NCBI GenBank assembly: GCA_021798855.1
Contig: JAJZBP010000004.1
Span: forward strand, 1-24,081
Length of the DNA stretch: 24,081 nt
Source: Bacillota bacterium
GTDB lineage: Bacteria > Bacillota > Sulfobacillia > JAJZIM01 > JAJZBP01
Direction: 5' to 3'
This document shows, in pieces, positions 1 through 7,802 of the stretch. The position numbers and the translations under genes are program-made. The stretch's first letter is position 1. Every line of letters begins with the position of its first letter. The notes under the pieces are model-generated. The model was not told the origin of the DNA, searched no databases, and was given only the letters and a program-made list of their open reading frames with translations.

Positions 1-83
1 TGCTGGGAGAGGGCGGAGGGCGGCGGCGAAAGATGAAAGTTAGATGAAAGTTATATGACTTAGCTTAAAGTGGGCAATCGGAC

Positions 84-112
84 TTGCGCTTTCGGCCGTC
101 GGGTGTTATGAT
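84..112 (+). promoter_or_regulatory. Sigma-70-type promoter for the candidate RNA
   Basis: TTGCGC (84-89) and TATGAT (107-112) are separated by exactly 17 bp. Both are close to the TTGACA/TATAAT consensus. Transcription would start near 118-120, just where a sequence complementary to the terminator region begins. Seen directly; promoter activity is inferred. Confidence 0.55.
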
Positions 113-117
113 GCTGT

Positions 118-297
118 CGAAGGCGCACCACAACTTCTCGCGCGAGCCGATGAAAACGAGTCGTTGAACCGTTTCGATGGTGTTGCGGTCTTCCGGGTGC
201 CTTCGTCAGTGGTTGAGGGTCTCGATTCTGGAGGGAGTCGTCCCGGCGAGAGAAGGGATGTTCTGCGCGGAGAAGGCGGGTGCGCCTTCTTTTTTTT
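118..297 (+). ncRNA. Candidate structured small RNA, about 175-180 nt
   Basis: No convincing reading frame is present here. The stretch begins just after a good promoter and ends at a rho-independent terminator. Its 5' end GAAGGCGCACC (119-129) is perfectly complementary over 11 nt to GGTGCGCCTTC (279-289), so the transcript can close on itself. A second internal pairing, CTTCTCGC (134-141) with GCGAGAGAAG (247-256), continues the long rod. The terminator hairpin reuses the same 3' strand (GAAGGCG 272-278 with CGCCTTC 283-289), so two mutually exclusive folds exist. The size, the long closing stem and the independent promoter and terminator resemble 6S RNA. An octamer GAGCCGAT (144-151) also occurs in E. 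coli 6S RNA, but that is weak support. It could instead be an orphan attenuator. Identity is unassigned. Confidence 0.5.
272..297 (+). terminator. Rho-independent terminator
   Basis: The stem GAAGGCG (272-278) pairs with CGCCTTC (283-289) across a 4-nt loop and is followed by eight T residues (290-297). It ends the candidate RNA that starts near 118 and separates it from apbE, which has its own promoter. Confidence 0.75.
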
Positions 298-338
298 GTT
301 GTCGCGCATAGGCTGAAGACCGGCGGGAAAAGGACGCG

Positions 339-452
339 TATAGCACGGGAGCCGCCCCCGGCGGCGAACTGGGCGTCAAAGGTTGCGCTGGAGGTCTGTT
401 CCTTGCCCTCGCCAAAGGCGACGGGCGCATGTACGGAGGCGAAACCTTCCTT
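339..452 (+). repeat. Repeat A, uninterrupted copy (114 bp)
   Basis: This 114-bp stretch recurs at 16289-16534 on the same strand, and its right 69 bp recur at 23921-23989 on the opposite strand. It carries a GCCGCC-CCC-GGCGGC hairpin near its left end. In the other two copies a 96-bp B element sits after position 45 of A; here the two halves (339-383 and 384-452) are joined, so this is an empty-site form. Two bases at the junction differ (GC here, TT in the filled copies). No protein is assigned. Confidence 0.85.
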
Positions 453-524
453 CGGCTCGCGCCGCCGCCGGCGGTTTGGCGATATTTCTCCTTAACTGAT
501 GGTTATTTACGGAAAACAGCAAAT

Positions 525-556
525 TTGGGCGAATTTTGCGTATGTTGGCGAATTTT
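525..556 (+). promoter_or_regulatory. Tandem TTGGCGAATTTT motif, possible Spo0A-type boxes
   Basis: TTGGGCGAATTTT (525-537) and TTGGCGAATTTT (545-556) lie in the same orientation 19 bp apart, upstream of the apbE promoter. The second contains TGGCGAA, which fits the classical Spo0A box TGNCGAA. The same 12-mer occurs upstream of minC at 8075-8086. The repeat is seen directly; Spo0A as the binding protein is inference. Confidence 0.35.
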
Positions 557-581
557 GGGGCTGGCACCAAGCACAAGCGCC

Positions 582-610
582 TTGAGCGCGGTGGATCTGA
601 ATGCTATACT
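582..610 (+). promoter_or_regulatory. Sigma-70-type promoter of apbE
   Basis: TTGAGC (582-587) and TATACT (605-610) have a 17-bp spacer, a near-consensus vegetative promoter. A start near 617 leaves a short leader before the ATG at 651. Its position argues against the longer open frame that begins at 429 inside repeat A. Confidence 0.65.
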
Positions 611-650
611 TGCGAAAGGATTCGCGAATGGTCGCGAACCAGGGAATCCA

Positions 651-1649
651 ATGCTTAAGTCTGGTGGCTTGAACAGGTTTTGTTGGGTATTGACTTCGGT
701 TGCGCTCCTGTTGGGACTGGCCCACCTGGTGGAAGGGGCGGCTCTCCACCGGGAGCGGGAATTCCTCCTGCATACCTGGGTGACCATTTCCGCCTACGGG
801 CCGGCCGCGCCCGCGGGGGAAAAACGGGCTTTTGCCGCCGTCCGCCGGATTGACCGGTTGATGAATCCCTACGAACCCGGCAGCCAATTGGCCGCGGTGA
901 ACCGGGGAGCCGGCCGGAGGGCGGTGGAGGTCAGCGGGGAAACCGTGGCGGTTGTTCGGACCGCTTTGAGGGTTTCGCGCCTGACCGGAGGGGCGTATGA
1001 TCCGACGGTTTGGCCTCTGGTGCGTCTTTGGGGGTTCGGCAGCCGCATGGGGTCGAGGCCGGCGTACCGGGTTCCGACGGAGAAGGAGATCGCGGCGACC
1101 CTTTCCCGGGTCGACTACCGGCAGGTGGAGGTCAAGGGGCGATCGGTCTACCTGCGACGGACGGGTATGGGCCTGGACCTGGGGGGGGTCGCCAAGGGAT
1201 ACGCTTGCGACCTGGCCTTGGCGGTCCTTCGCCGCAGCGGGGTCCGGTCGGCGCTGGTGGACATCGGGGGCTCCAGCATCTGCGCTTTGGGAGGAAAACC
1301 GGGTGGACGGATGTGGCGGGTGGCTCTGCCGGGGGTGGCCGGACCGGGCGGCTCGCCGCAGGCCATTGTCCTGCCCTCCGGACAGGCGCTGGGGGTTTCG
1401 GGTCAAGGAGAGCGGCATTTCCGCCGGGGAAAGGTGGTCTACGGCCACCTGCTGGATCCCCGGACGGGGAGGCCGGTGGCCGGCGGACCTAAGTTGGTCT
1501 GCGTCCTGGGTTCTTCCGCCGCCGTGGCCGACGCCTTGTCCACCGCCGTTTTCGTGCTGGGACCGGAGCGGGGCCGGCTCGTCCTGGGGGAAGCGGGCTT
1601 CGCGGGGTTTTTCGCCCCTGCGGCAAAGGGCAGGGGCGGCGGAGGATAA
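651..1649 (+). CDS. apbE: FAD:protein FMN transferase (ApbE family), membrane-anchored
   Basis: ApbE proteins transfer FMN from FAD to Thr/Ser residues of extracytoplasmic flavoproteins such as Rnf/Nqr subunits, using Mg2+. This 332-residue protein has a hydrophobic N-terminal segment (about residues 9-30) that would act as a signal or anchor and place the catalytic domain outside. Family signatures are clear: MNPYEPGSQLAAVNR, GGAYDPTVWPLVRLWGFG, the FAD-binding GMGLDLGGVAKGYA, ALVDIGGSS, then YGHLLDPRTGRP and ADALSTAVFVLG near the end. The frame is open back to 429, inside repeat A, but the promoter at 582-610 and an AGGGA ribosome binding site before ATG 651 support the short form. The target flavoprotein is not in this window. 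Confidence 0.9.
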   Translation: MLKSGGLNRFCWVLTSVALLLGLAHLVEGAALHREREFLLHTWVTISAYGPAAPAGEKRAFAAVRRIDRLMNPYEPGSQLAAVNRGAGRRAVEVSGETVAVVRTALRVSRLTGGAYDPTVWPLVRLWGFGSRMGSRPAYRVPTEKEIAATLSRVDYRQVEVKGRSVYLRRTGMGLDLGGVAKGYACDLALAVLRRSGVRSALVDIGGSSICALGGKPGGRMWRVALPGVAGPGGSPQAIVLPSGQALGVSGQGERHFRRGKVVYGHLLDPRTGRPVAGGPKLVCVLGSSAAVADALSTAVFVLGPERGRLVLGEAGFAGFFAPAAKGRGGGG

Positions 1650-1761
1650 AAAAAGCATCTTTGGGGAAAATAACCCAAAGAGGGAAAACGCTACTTGAAT
1701 CGGTTGCGAAAAAAGGATTTTTCCGCGAGCAAAAAGAATTCGGGGGAAGAAGGAAGGCGTT

Positions 1762-1998
1762 TTGCGCAAAAAAGGGACAAGGCTGGCCTTTTATCTTTTC
1801 CTGGCATTGGTGGGGGCGTTGGCCGGCACGGTGCTGGGAGACGCGGCGGCGACCTACGTGCCGATTCTGGCCAGAAGCTACACCCTCGGTGTTCCGGCGG
1901 TGGATCTGGTGGTCATCGGCTTCGGCCTTTGGCTCAAGTTGAACCTGGGCGGTGTGCTGGGTATGTTGATCATGCTTTTTCTTTTCAGGCGTCACTGA
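1762..1998 (+). CDS. DUF4321 family small membrane protein
   Basis: The product has 78 residues and two hydrophobic segments: about 8-27 (LAFYLFLALVGALAGTVLG) and a C-terminal one ending in FLFRR. The family is a conserved small membrane protein found next to maf/mre genes in Clostridia; its function is unknown. The start is taken as TTG 1762 behind an AAGGAAGG-type ribosome binding site. It ends 3 bp before maf, so the two are probably co-transcribed. The 112-bp gap after apbE contains a small CTTTGGG/CCCAAAG hairpin (about 1660-1681) with no T tract, so it is not called as a terminator. Confidence 0.75.
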   Translation: MRKKGTRLAFYLFLALVGALAGTVLGDAAATYVPILARSYTLGVPAVDLVVIGFGLWLKLNLGGVLGMLIMLFLFRRH

Positions 1999-2001
1999 AC
2001 G

Positions 2002-2610
2002 ATGCAACTATACCTGGCATCCTCCTCGCCCCGGCGGCGGGACATCCTGCGTGGCCTCGGTTTGGCGTTCCAGGTGGTGCCGGTGCAATTGGAGGAGAGA
2101 ATGCCCGCGGGGGCGCCGCCGGGGGAGGCCGTGCGCGCGGTGGCCAGGGACAAGGCCCTGGCCGCTCCCCTGCCGGCGGGCGACGGGTTGGTTCTGGGGG
2201 CCGACACGGTGGTGGTCCGGGACGGGGAAATTCTCGGCAAACCCCGGGACGTCCGGGAAGCGGAGCGGATGCTGGGCAGTTTGACCGGAAGGACGCACCT
2301 GGTTTACACCGGCGTCGCCGTGCGGCGCGGGCGGGAGGTTTTGGTGGACCACGAGATGACCACGGTGTGGTTGCGGCGCCTTGCGCCGGCCCAGGTCCGC
2401 GCCTACGTGGCCACGGGGGAGCCTTTGGACAAAGCGGGAGGGTACGCCATTCAAGGGGTGGGAGCGCTCCTGGTGGAGCGGATCGAGGGTTGTTACACCA
2501 ACGTCGTGGGGCTTCCGCTGGGACTGCTCGGCAGGATGTTGGAGTCCTTCGGCGTGAACCTGTTGGGTTTGGTGACGGACGGCGGGTCGGGTGGGGATGG
2601 CCATGGGTGA
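2002..2610 (+). CDS. maf: Maf family nucleoside triphosphate pyrophosphatase
   Basis: Maf proteins hydrolyse non-canonical or modified nucleoside triphosphates (dTTP/UTP or m7GTP classes) to monophosphates, a house-cleaning role, and B. subtilis Maf overexpression affects septation. The 202-residue protein has the N-terminal SSSPRRRDIL motif, the catalytic-site GADTVVV segment, and the C-terminal DKAGGYAIQGVGALLVERIEG motif, which together define the family. Length is typical. ATG 2002 follows the DUF4321 stop by 3 bp, and the end overlaps the radC start. The last ten residues are glycine-rich and probably not functional. Confidence 0.95.
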   Translation: MQLYLASSSPRRRDILRGLGLAFQVVPVQLEERMPAGAPPGEAVRAVARDKALAAPLPAGDGLVLGADTVVVRDGEILGKPRDVREAERMLGSLTGRTHLVYTGVAVRRGREVLVDHEMTTVWLRRLAPAQVRAYVATGEPLDKAGGYAIQGVGALLVERIEGCYTNVVGLPLGLLGRMLESFGVNLLGLVTDGGSGGDGHG

Positions 2611-3397
2611 GTTGGAATATCACCTGACCATCAAAGACCTGCCGGACGCCGAAAGGCCGCGGGAGAGGCTGTTCCGGGAGGGTTCGGCGGCCCTCTCCGT
2701 CGCCGAACTCCTGGGAATTCTCCTGGGGGTGGGACGCCGCGGAGAAACGGCGGTGGAACTGGGCGCCAGGATCCTGAAACGCCTGGACAGTCTGGGCGGC
2801 CTGCGGGGTTTGGGCAGGATAAGCCCAGAGGAATTGGGTGGGATAGCGGGGGTGGGGCCGGCCAAGGCGGCCAGGCTGAAGGCGGCCGTGGAACTGGGCC
2901 TGCGCTTGGAAAAAGACCAGCGGCGCCTGCCGGCGATCCGCTCCCCGGCCGATGCCGCCGCCATCCTGCAGGCGGGAATGCGCTACCTGGACCAGGAACG
3001 TTTCGAGATCCTGCTGCTGGACACGAAAAATCGTTGCCTGGCCAGGGAGGTGATCTTCGTGGGAGGGTTGGATTCGACGCCCGTTCACCCGCGGGAAGTC
3101 TTCCAAAGTCCCATTCGCCGGGGAGCGGCGGCCGTCATCCTGGCCCACAACCACCCGAGCGGCGATCCTTGGCCCAGCGCCGACGACCTGCGGGTCACCA
3201 GGGAACTGGCCAACCTGGGAAGCATGTTGGGCATCGAGGTGTTGGATCACCTGATTATCGGGGAAAATTGTTACTTGAGTCTGCAGGAAAGCGGTTTGGG
3301 TTGGGATGGAAGACAGGTTCCCATACCGGCCGGAAGTGCATCCGGGATCGGTTCTCCCGCGGGTACGTCCATAGAAAGGGGCAAAATTGGTGTTTGA
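2603..3397 (+). CDS. radC: RadC family JAB/MPN-domain protein
   Basis: RadC-like proteins carry a metal-dependent JAMM domain. Despite the name, a DNA repair role is not established; competence-related and mobile-element roles have been proposed. This 264-residue protein has the N-terminal UPF0758 segment (IKDLPDAERPRERL), a helix-hairpin-helix around GIAGVGPAKAARL, and the intact JAMM motif HNHPSGDPWPSADD (first His about residue 182). GTG 2591 and ATG 2597 are alternative starts in frame; ATG 2603 overlaps the maf stop and has GGTGGGG 6 bp upstream. About 25 residues after the domain are low complexity. It overlaps mreB by 8 bp. Confidence 0.93.
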   Translation: MGELEYHLTIKDLPDAERPRERLFREGSAALSVAELLGILLGVGRRGETAVELGARILKRLDSLGGLRGLGRISPEELGGIAGVGPAKAARLKAAVELGLRLEKDQRRLPAIRSPADAAAILQAGMRYLDQERFEILLLDTKNRCLAREVIFVGGLDSTPVHPREVFQSPIRRGAAAVILAHNHPSGDPWPSADDLRVTRELANLGSMLGIEVLDHLIIGENCYLSLQESGLGWDGRQVPIPAGSASGIGSPAGTSIERGKIGV

Positions 3398-4421
3398 CGC
3401 GCTGACACGTTATTTTTCGCGGGACTTGGGGATAGACCTGGGGACGGCCAACACGCTGGTTTGTGTTCGCAACAAGGGCATCGTCCTGCAGGAGCCCTCG
3501 GTGGTGGCCATCGACCGGGCCACGGGCGCGGTTTTGGCGGTGGGCGAGTCGGCCAAGCAGATGATCGGCCGCACCCCGGGCAACATTCTGGCCATCCGGC
3601 CGATGAAGGACGGCGTGATCGCCGACTTCGACATCACTCAGAGCATGTTGAAGTACTTCATCCGCAAGGCGCAGGTGCGGGCGGGAATCTTCCATCCGTT
3701 GGTGGTGGTGAGTGTGCCGTCCGGGGTCACCGGGGTGGAGGAACGGGCGGTCAAGGACGCGGCCACCCAGGCGGGGGCCAGGGAGGCTTTCGTGGTGGAG
3801 GAACCGATGGCCGCCGCCATCGGTGCCGGACTCCCGGTGGAGGAACCCACGGGAAACATGGTGGTGGACATCGGCGGGGGGACTACCGAGGTGGCCATCA
3901 TCTCCCTGGGGGGGATCGTCACGGCCAAGTCGATCCGGGTGGCCGGGGACGAAATGGACGAGGGCGTCGTCAACTACGTCAAACGCAACTATAATATGAT
4001 GATCGGGGAACGAACGGCCGAGGAAGTGAAGATCGCCATCGGCAGCGCCTTCCAGCCCAACGCGGCGACCCATGAGGTTCGGGGGAGGGACCTGGTCACC
4101 GGCCTTCCCCGCACCCTGACCATGACCGCCGAGGAAATCCAAAAAGCCTTGCGGGAACCGGTGGAGGCGATCATCGAAGCCATCAAAAGCACCCTGGAGA
4201 AGACGCCGCCCGAACTTGCCTCCGACATCATGGACCGAGGGATCGTTATGTCGGGTGGCGGATCGCTTTTGCGCAATTTCGACCGGCTGATCAGCCGGGA
4301 AACGGGGATGCCCGTGCACCTTGCGGACGATCCATTGCTCTGCGTGGTGCGGGGAACGGGCAAGTGTTTGGAATACTCCAACCTTCTGGCCGTCCTGCGG
4401 CGGCGCAACCGCCGCGGGTAA
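3390..4421 (+). CDS. mreB: Rod shape-determining protein MreB
   Basis: MreB is the bacterial actin homologue. It polymerises under the membrane and directs side-wall peptidoglycan synthesis together with MreC, MreD, RodA and PBP2. The 343-residue product has the actin ATPase motifs in order: phosphate-1 DLGIDLGTANTLV at the N terminus, phosphate-2 VVDIGGGTTEVAIISLGG in the middle, and the adenosine motif MSGGGSLLRNFDRLI near the C terminus. GTG 3390 is chosen because the usual MreB N terminus begins M-F just before the SRDLGIDLG block; TTG 3387 is the alternative. AAAGGGG lies 8 bp upstream. It heads the mreBCD-PBP2 run. Confidence 0.97.
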   Translation: MFDALTRYFSRDLGIDLGTANTLVCVRNKGIVLQEPSVVAIDRATGAVLAVGESAKQMIGRTPGNILAIRPMKDGVIADFDITQSMLKYFIRKAQVRAGIFHPLVVVSVPSGVTGVEERAVKDAATQAGAREAFVVEEPMAAAIGAGLPVEEPTGNMVVDIGGGTTEVAIISLGGIVTAKSIRVAGDEMDEGVVNYVKRNYNMMIGERTAEEVKIAIGSAFQPNAATHEVRGRDLVTGLPRTLTMTAEEIQKALREPVEAIIEAIKSTLEKTPPELASDIMDRGIVMSGGGSLLRNFDRLISRETGMPVHLADDPLLCVVRGTGKCLEYSNLLAVLRRRNRRG

Positions 4422-4477
4422 ACCGGGATGAAGCCCGGAAGGTGGAGGGTGGAGAATAAGCCGGGGCAAACGGCGGC

Positions 4478-5320
4478 GTGAGGGCGGTGGGAGCTTTGTT
4501 TTTCAACCGTTACCGGCGGTTCCTGGGTGGCGCGGCGGTGGCCATCATTCTGGTCTTGGCCATGAGCAAAACGTCCCAGGGGAGCTCTCCCTGGACGAAA
4601 TGGACCGGCGTCGTCCTTTCCCCCTTCACCTGGTCCGTGGAGACGGCGACCGGAACGGTCCACGGTGTGGGCGCCGACCTGGGGAGGATCGCCGGTCTGG
4701 CGCGGGCCAACCGAGACCTGCGCCGGGAAGTGGCGGCTTTGAGCGCGAAAAACGAAAAACTGGTCCGGGCGGAAGAAGAAAACGTCCGGTTGCGCGCGCT
4801 CCTGGGACTGAAAAACCGTCCCGGCTTTCCTTCCTCCGTGGCGGCCACGGTCATCGCCCGTTCCCCCTCCCAGTGGTTTTCCTACGTGATCATCAACAAG
4901 GGGACGGCCAACGGTTTGCGGGTCGGCCTGCCGGTTACGGATAGCCAGGGAGTGGTGGGGGAAATCGAAAGCGTGACCCCCGGTACGGCCACCGTGCTGC
5001 TTTTGACCGATCCGCAAAGCGGTGCCGGGGTGGTTGACCGACGCACGGGCGAAGACGGCGTGCTGGTTGGGGGATTGTCCGGCACCGAATATTATAAAGT
5101 TGAGTTTTTTTCGCGCAACGCGGCGGTGAAGGTCGGGGACCCGATTGGCACCTCCGGTCTGGGGAACGTTTTCCCCGCGGGTCTGGAGGTTGGGAAAGTG
5201 GTCAGCGTCGGCTACCGGAATTATGGCTTGGTGAAGTACGCCCTGGTCCAACCGGCGGCGGCGACGAACGCTTTGTTCCACGTCCTCGTACTCACCGGCG
5301 CGGGGGTACACGGGCCATGA
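4478..5320 (+). CDS. mreC: Rod shape-determining protein MreC
   Basis: MreC is a bitopic membrane protein. Its extracytoplasmic beta domains bind PBP2 and activate the RodA-PBP2 elongation complex. The 280-residue product has one N-terminal membrane segment (about residues 18-30), a coiled-coil stretch (ANRDLRREVAALSAKNEKLV and the following EEENVRLRALLGL), then the conserved MreC core including SQGVVGEIESV and the ending GLGNVFPAGLEVGKVVSV. GTG 4478 is used; GTG 4487 is nearly as good and neither has a strong ribosome binding site. It overlaps mreD in ATGA. Confidence 0.95.
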   Translation: MRAVGALFFNRYRRFLGGAAVAIILVLAMSKTSQGSSPWTKWTGVVLSPFTWSVETATGTVHGVGADLGRIAGLARANRDLRREVAALSAKNEKLVRAEEENVRLRALLGLKNRPGFPSSVAATVIARSPSQWFSYVIINKGTANGLRVGLPVTDSQGVVGEIESVTPGTATVLLLTDPQSGAGVVDRRTGEDGVLVGGLSGTEYYKVEFFSRNAAVKVGDPIGTSGLGNVFPAGLEVGKVVSVGYRNYGLVKYALVQPAAATNALFHVLVLTGAGVHGP

Positions 5321-5817
5321 AAAGATACCTGATCTTCGCGGCTTACCTACCGGCCTTGGTTGCGCAGGCCTCGGTGCTTCCCCTGCTGAAGTTGGGTGGC
5401 GGTGAGGTCAACCTGATCCTGGTTTTAAACGTTCTGGCCGGGCTCATGGCCGGACCGGACATCGGCGCGGCGGCGGGATTTTGGGGTGGCCTGCTGGTCG
5501 ATCTGGTTACGGGACGTTTTCTGGGTCTCCATGCCTTGGTGGGGATGGCCACCGGATACCTGGCCGGGGCCGCCGGCAACCGGGTCTACCGGAACCACTT
5601 TCCGGTGCCTTCCCTGGTGGCGGCGGGAGGGGCTTTGTTCCAGGAAACCATGATCTGGGGGTTTCTGCGCGTCTTCGGCCTGGCGGTGGATCCTTTGGGC
5701 ATTCTCAGGATCGCCCTGCCGGAAGCCCTCCTGGCCGCGGTGGTTATCGTTCCGCTGGCCGCTTGGTGGGGCCGGTTTCGCCGGGAGGAGAGCGATTTGC
5801 GGACGGCAAAGTTTTAG
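5317..5817 (+). CDS. mreD: Rod shape-determining protein MreD
   Basis: MreD is an integral membrane partner of MreC. The 166-residue product is almost wholly hydrophobic, with about five membrane segments, and includes the family-typical LILVLNVLAGLMAGPDIGAA and GLLVDLVTGRFLGLHAL regions, where small multipass proteins of this family carry a conserved D. The ATG overlaps the mreC stop (ATGA), pointing to translational coupling. PBP2 begins 41 bp downstream. Confidence 0.93.
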   Translation: MKRYLIFAAYLPALVAQASVLPLLKLGGGEVNLILVLNVLAGLMAGPDIGAAAGFWGGLLVDLVTGRFLGLHALVGMATGYLAGAAGNRVYRNHFPVPSLVAAGGALFQETMIWGFLRVFGLAVDPLGILRIALPEALLAAVVIVPLAAWWGRFRREESDLRTAKF

Positions 5818-5858
5818 CCCTCCTGAAAAGGTTTAAGTCAAGGGAGCAGGGAGGAACT

Positions 5859-7712
5859 ATGGGCGAAACCAGCAGGCGAATAGGCTACCTGACCGCCGGC
5901 CTGTTGCTCCTTTTCGTTCTCCTGGCCGGACGGCTCGGTCAGATGCAACTGGTGGAGGGGGCCTACTATCAAAAATTGGCGGCCGGCAATCTGATCCGCC
6001 TGGAGCCGATTTTGGCCCCCCGGGGAGCGATCGTTTCCCGCACCGGCAAGACGCTGGTGACCACTCAACCGGCCTTCAACGCCTACTATTTCCGGATGGG
6101 CAAGCCGCCCTCCGCCGCCGAACTCAACTCCCTGGCGGCGATTTTGGGAACGCCGGTCTCCCGGATCGAAACGGTTTTGGCCAAGTACCGGGCCTTTCCC
6201 TACCAGCAGATTCCCCTAAAACTCAACCTGAGCCCCCGGGAACACACCCTCCTGGCGGAGAATCAACGCTCTCTCCCCGGCGTGACCGTGCAGGTTCAGG
6301 CCATGCGTTCCTATCCGTTGGGGAACGTGGGAGCCCAGGTTTTCGGTTACGTCAACCAGATCAGTCCCAGTGAACTTCGCCTCTGGAAGGGCCGGGGATA
6401 CCAGATGGGAGAAGTCGTCGGCCAAGCCGGACTCGAGTACCAGTACCAAAAATATTTGCAGGGGAAAAACGGTGGGCAGCAGGTGGAAGTCAATTCCCTC
6501 GGCCAGCCGACCGTTGTGCTCGGGAAAGTGGCGCCGGTGCCCGGAGACAAACTGGTCACCACCCTGAGCGCGAGCTTGGAAGAAACGGCGGCCGGAGCCC
6601 TCCAACAGGCCATGCGCGACAACAGGCTGAAGTTTGGAGCCCGGGTGGCTCCGGGCAAGGCGGGGTCGATGGTGGTCATCAACGTGCACACCGGGGCCGT
6701 CCTGGCCATGGTCAGTTTGCCGAGTTACAACCCCAACTGGTTCGCCCAGGGCATCACCGCCAAGGAATACGCCGGTTTGATGAGTCCGGCGGCCGATCTT
6801 CCCTTTCTGAACCGGGCGATTCAAACGGCTCTGCCTCCCGGTTCGGTCTTCAAAATGATCTCGGCGGTGACCGGCCTCATGACCGGGGCGATCACGCCGT
6901 CCACCATCATCTACGGAGCGCCCCGTTATTGGCTGCCGCCCTACCCGAAAAACTGGACGTACCCCTACGCCACCGGCCCGAATGACCTGGCCAAGGCCAT
7001 CGCCCAATCCTGCGATGTTTATTTTTACGAGTTGGGAAGGCGGGTGGGCATCAACAACATCGCCAAGGTGGCCCACATGTTCGGCTTCGGAGCGAAGACG
7101 GGCGTGGACCTGCCGGGGGAAAACCCCGGTTTCGTTCCGACGGTGAAATGGGAAAAAGCGCAAAACAACGGCGCCCTGTATCCTGCCCTCAGCTACTACG
7201 CGGCCATCGGTCAGGGCGCCAACGAACAGACCGTGATTCAACTGGCCGACTACGTGGCGGCCGTGGCGGCGGACGGCGTGCGTTACCGGCCCTACCTGGT
7301 CAGCAAGATCGTGGCCCCGGACGGCAAGACGGTGAAACAGTTCAGTCCGCAGGTTGCAGCGAAGATAAAGCTGTCGGCCGCCGACTGGGCGGCCATCCAC
7401 CTGGGGATGCAGGGTGTCACCCATGCCGGGAGCATTCCCGGACCGGGAGGAACGGCGGGCACCACCTTCGTCGGTTTTCCGATGAAGGTGGCGGGCAAGA
7501 CCGGAACGGCCCAGGAGTACGGCAAGGCCTATTACCAGACCTATTTTGTCTCGTTCGCCCCCTACAAGCATCCGCAAATTGCGGTGGCGGCTTACATCGA
7601 CGGGGCGGGGGAAGGGGCCGACGTGGCGCCTGCGGTCAGGGTGATTTACGATCAATACTTCCATTTGCATGATAAATTTAATATCGACAACTTTTTCGGT
7701 GTTAAACCGTAA
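5859..7712 (+). CDS. mrdA: Penicillin-binding protein 2, elongation transpeptidase
   Basis: This is the class B penicillin-binding protein that cross-links peptidoglycan during elongation, working with the RodA glycosyltransferase. The 617-residue protein has one N-terminal membrane segment (about 11-28), a PBP dimer domain (LAPRGAIVSRTGKTL; EHTLLAENQRSLPGV; QVFGYVNQIS), and a C-terminal transpeptidase domain. Active-site motifs are visible: SVFK with nucleophile Ser329 and Lys332, SCD at 384-386 (the SxN position with Asp), and KTG at 547-549. A longer frame runs up to 5481, but ATG 5859 has a GGGAGGA ribosome binding site and sits after mreD. It is the last gene of the mre run; the next gene, minC, starts about 580 bp on. 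Confidence 0.96.
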   Translation: MGETSRRIGYLTAGLLLLFVLLAGRLGQMQLVEGAYYQKLAAGNLIRLEPILAPRGAIVSRTGKTLVTTQPAFNAYYFRMGKPPSAAELNSLAAILGTPVSRIETVLAKYRAFPYQQIPLKLNLSPREHTLLAENQRSLPGVTVQVQAMRSYPLGNVGAQVFGYVNQISPSELRLWKGRGYQMGEVVGQAGLEYQYQKYLQGKNGGQQVEVNSLGQPTVVLGKVAPVPGDKLVTTLSASLEETAAGALQQAMRDNRLKFGARVAPGKAGSMVVINVHTGAVLAMVSLPSYNPNWFAQGITAKEYAGLMSPAADLPFLNRAIQTALPPGSVFKMISAVTGLMTGAITPSTIIYGAPRYWLPPYPKNWTYPYATGPNDLAKAIAQSCDVYFYELGRRVGINNIAKVAHMFGFGAKTGVDLPGENPGFVPTVKWEKAQNNGALYPALSYYAAIGQGANEQTVIQLADYVAAVAADGVRYRPYLVSKIVAPDGKTVKQFSPQVAAKIKLSAADWAAIHLGMQGVTHAGSIPGPGGTAGTTFVGFPMKVAGKTGTAQEYGKAYYQTYFVSFAPYKHPQIAVAAYIDGAGEGADVAPAVRVIYDQYFHLHDKFNIDNFFGVKP

Positions 7713-7802
7713 GTATTCGGTATACCCGGTGGTCCAGATGCAGCCGGGATAGTCCAAGTCCGGCCACGGGTGACACAATACTTGAAAAGGAGGGAGCCTT
7801 GC

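Noticed and set aside
145..160. Hammerhead ribozyme core
   Set aside because: CCGATGA resembles CUGAUGA but lacks the essential U, and no proper GAAA core with flanking stems was found.
429..650. Extended N terminus of ApbE starting in repeat A
   Set aside because: A well-formed promoter lies at 582-610 and an ATG with a ribosome binding site at 651 fits the family N terminus.
1660..1681. Terminator after apbE
   Set aside because: The CTTTGGG/CCCAAAG hairpin has a long loop and no T tract, and the following genes are closely spaced.
1985..3250. Long open frame antisense to maf and radC
   Set aside because: It is a composition shadow of two well-supported genes: Pro/Arg-rich with no family features. 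Similar antisense frames opposite apbE, PBP2, mreB and pilC were dropped for the same reason.
5481..5858. PBP2 extended upstream across mreD
   Set aside because: It overlaps mreD almost fully in another frame, and ATG 5859 has a good ribosome binding site with the expected membrane anchor following.
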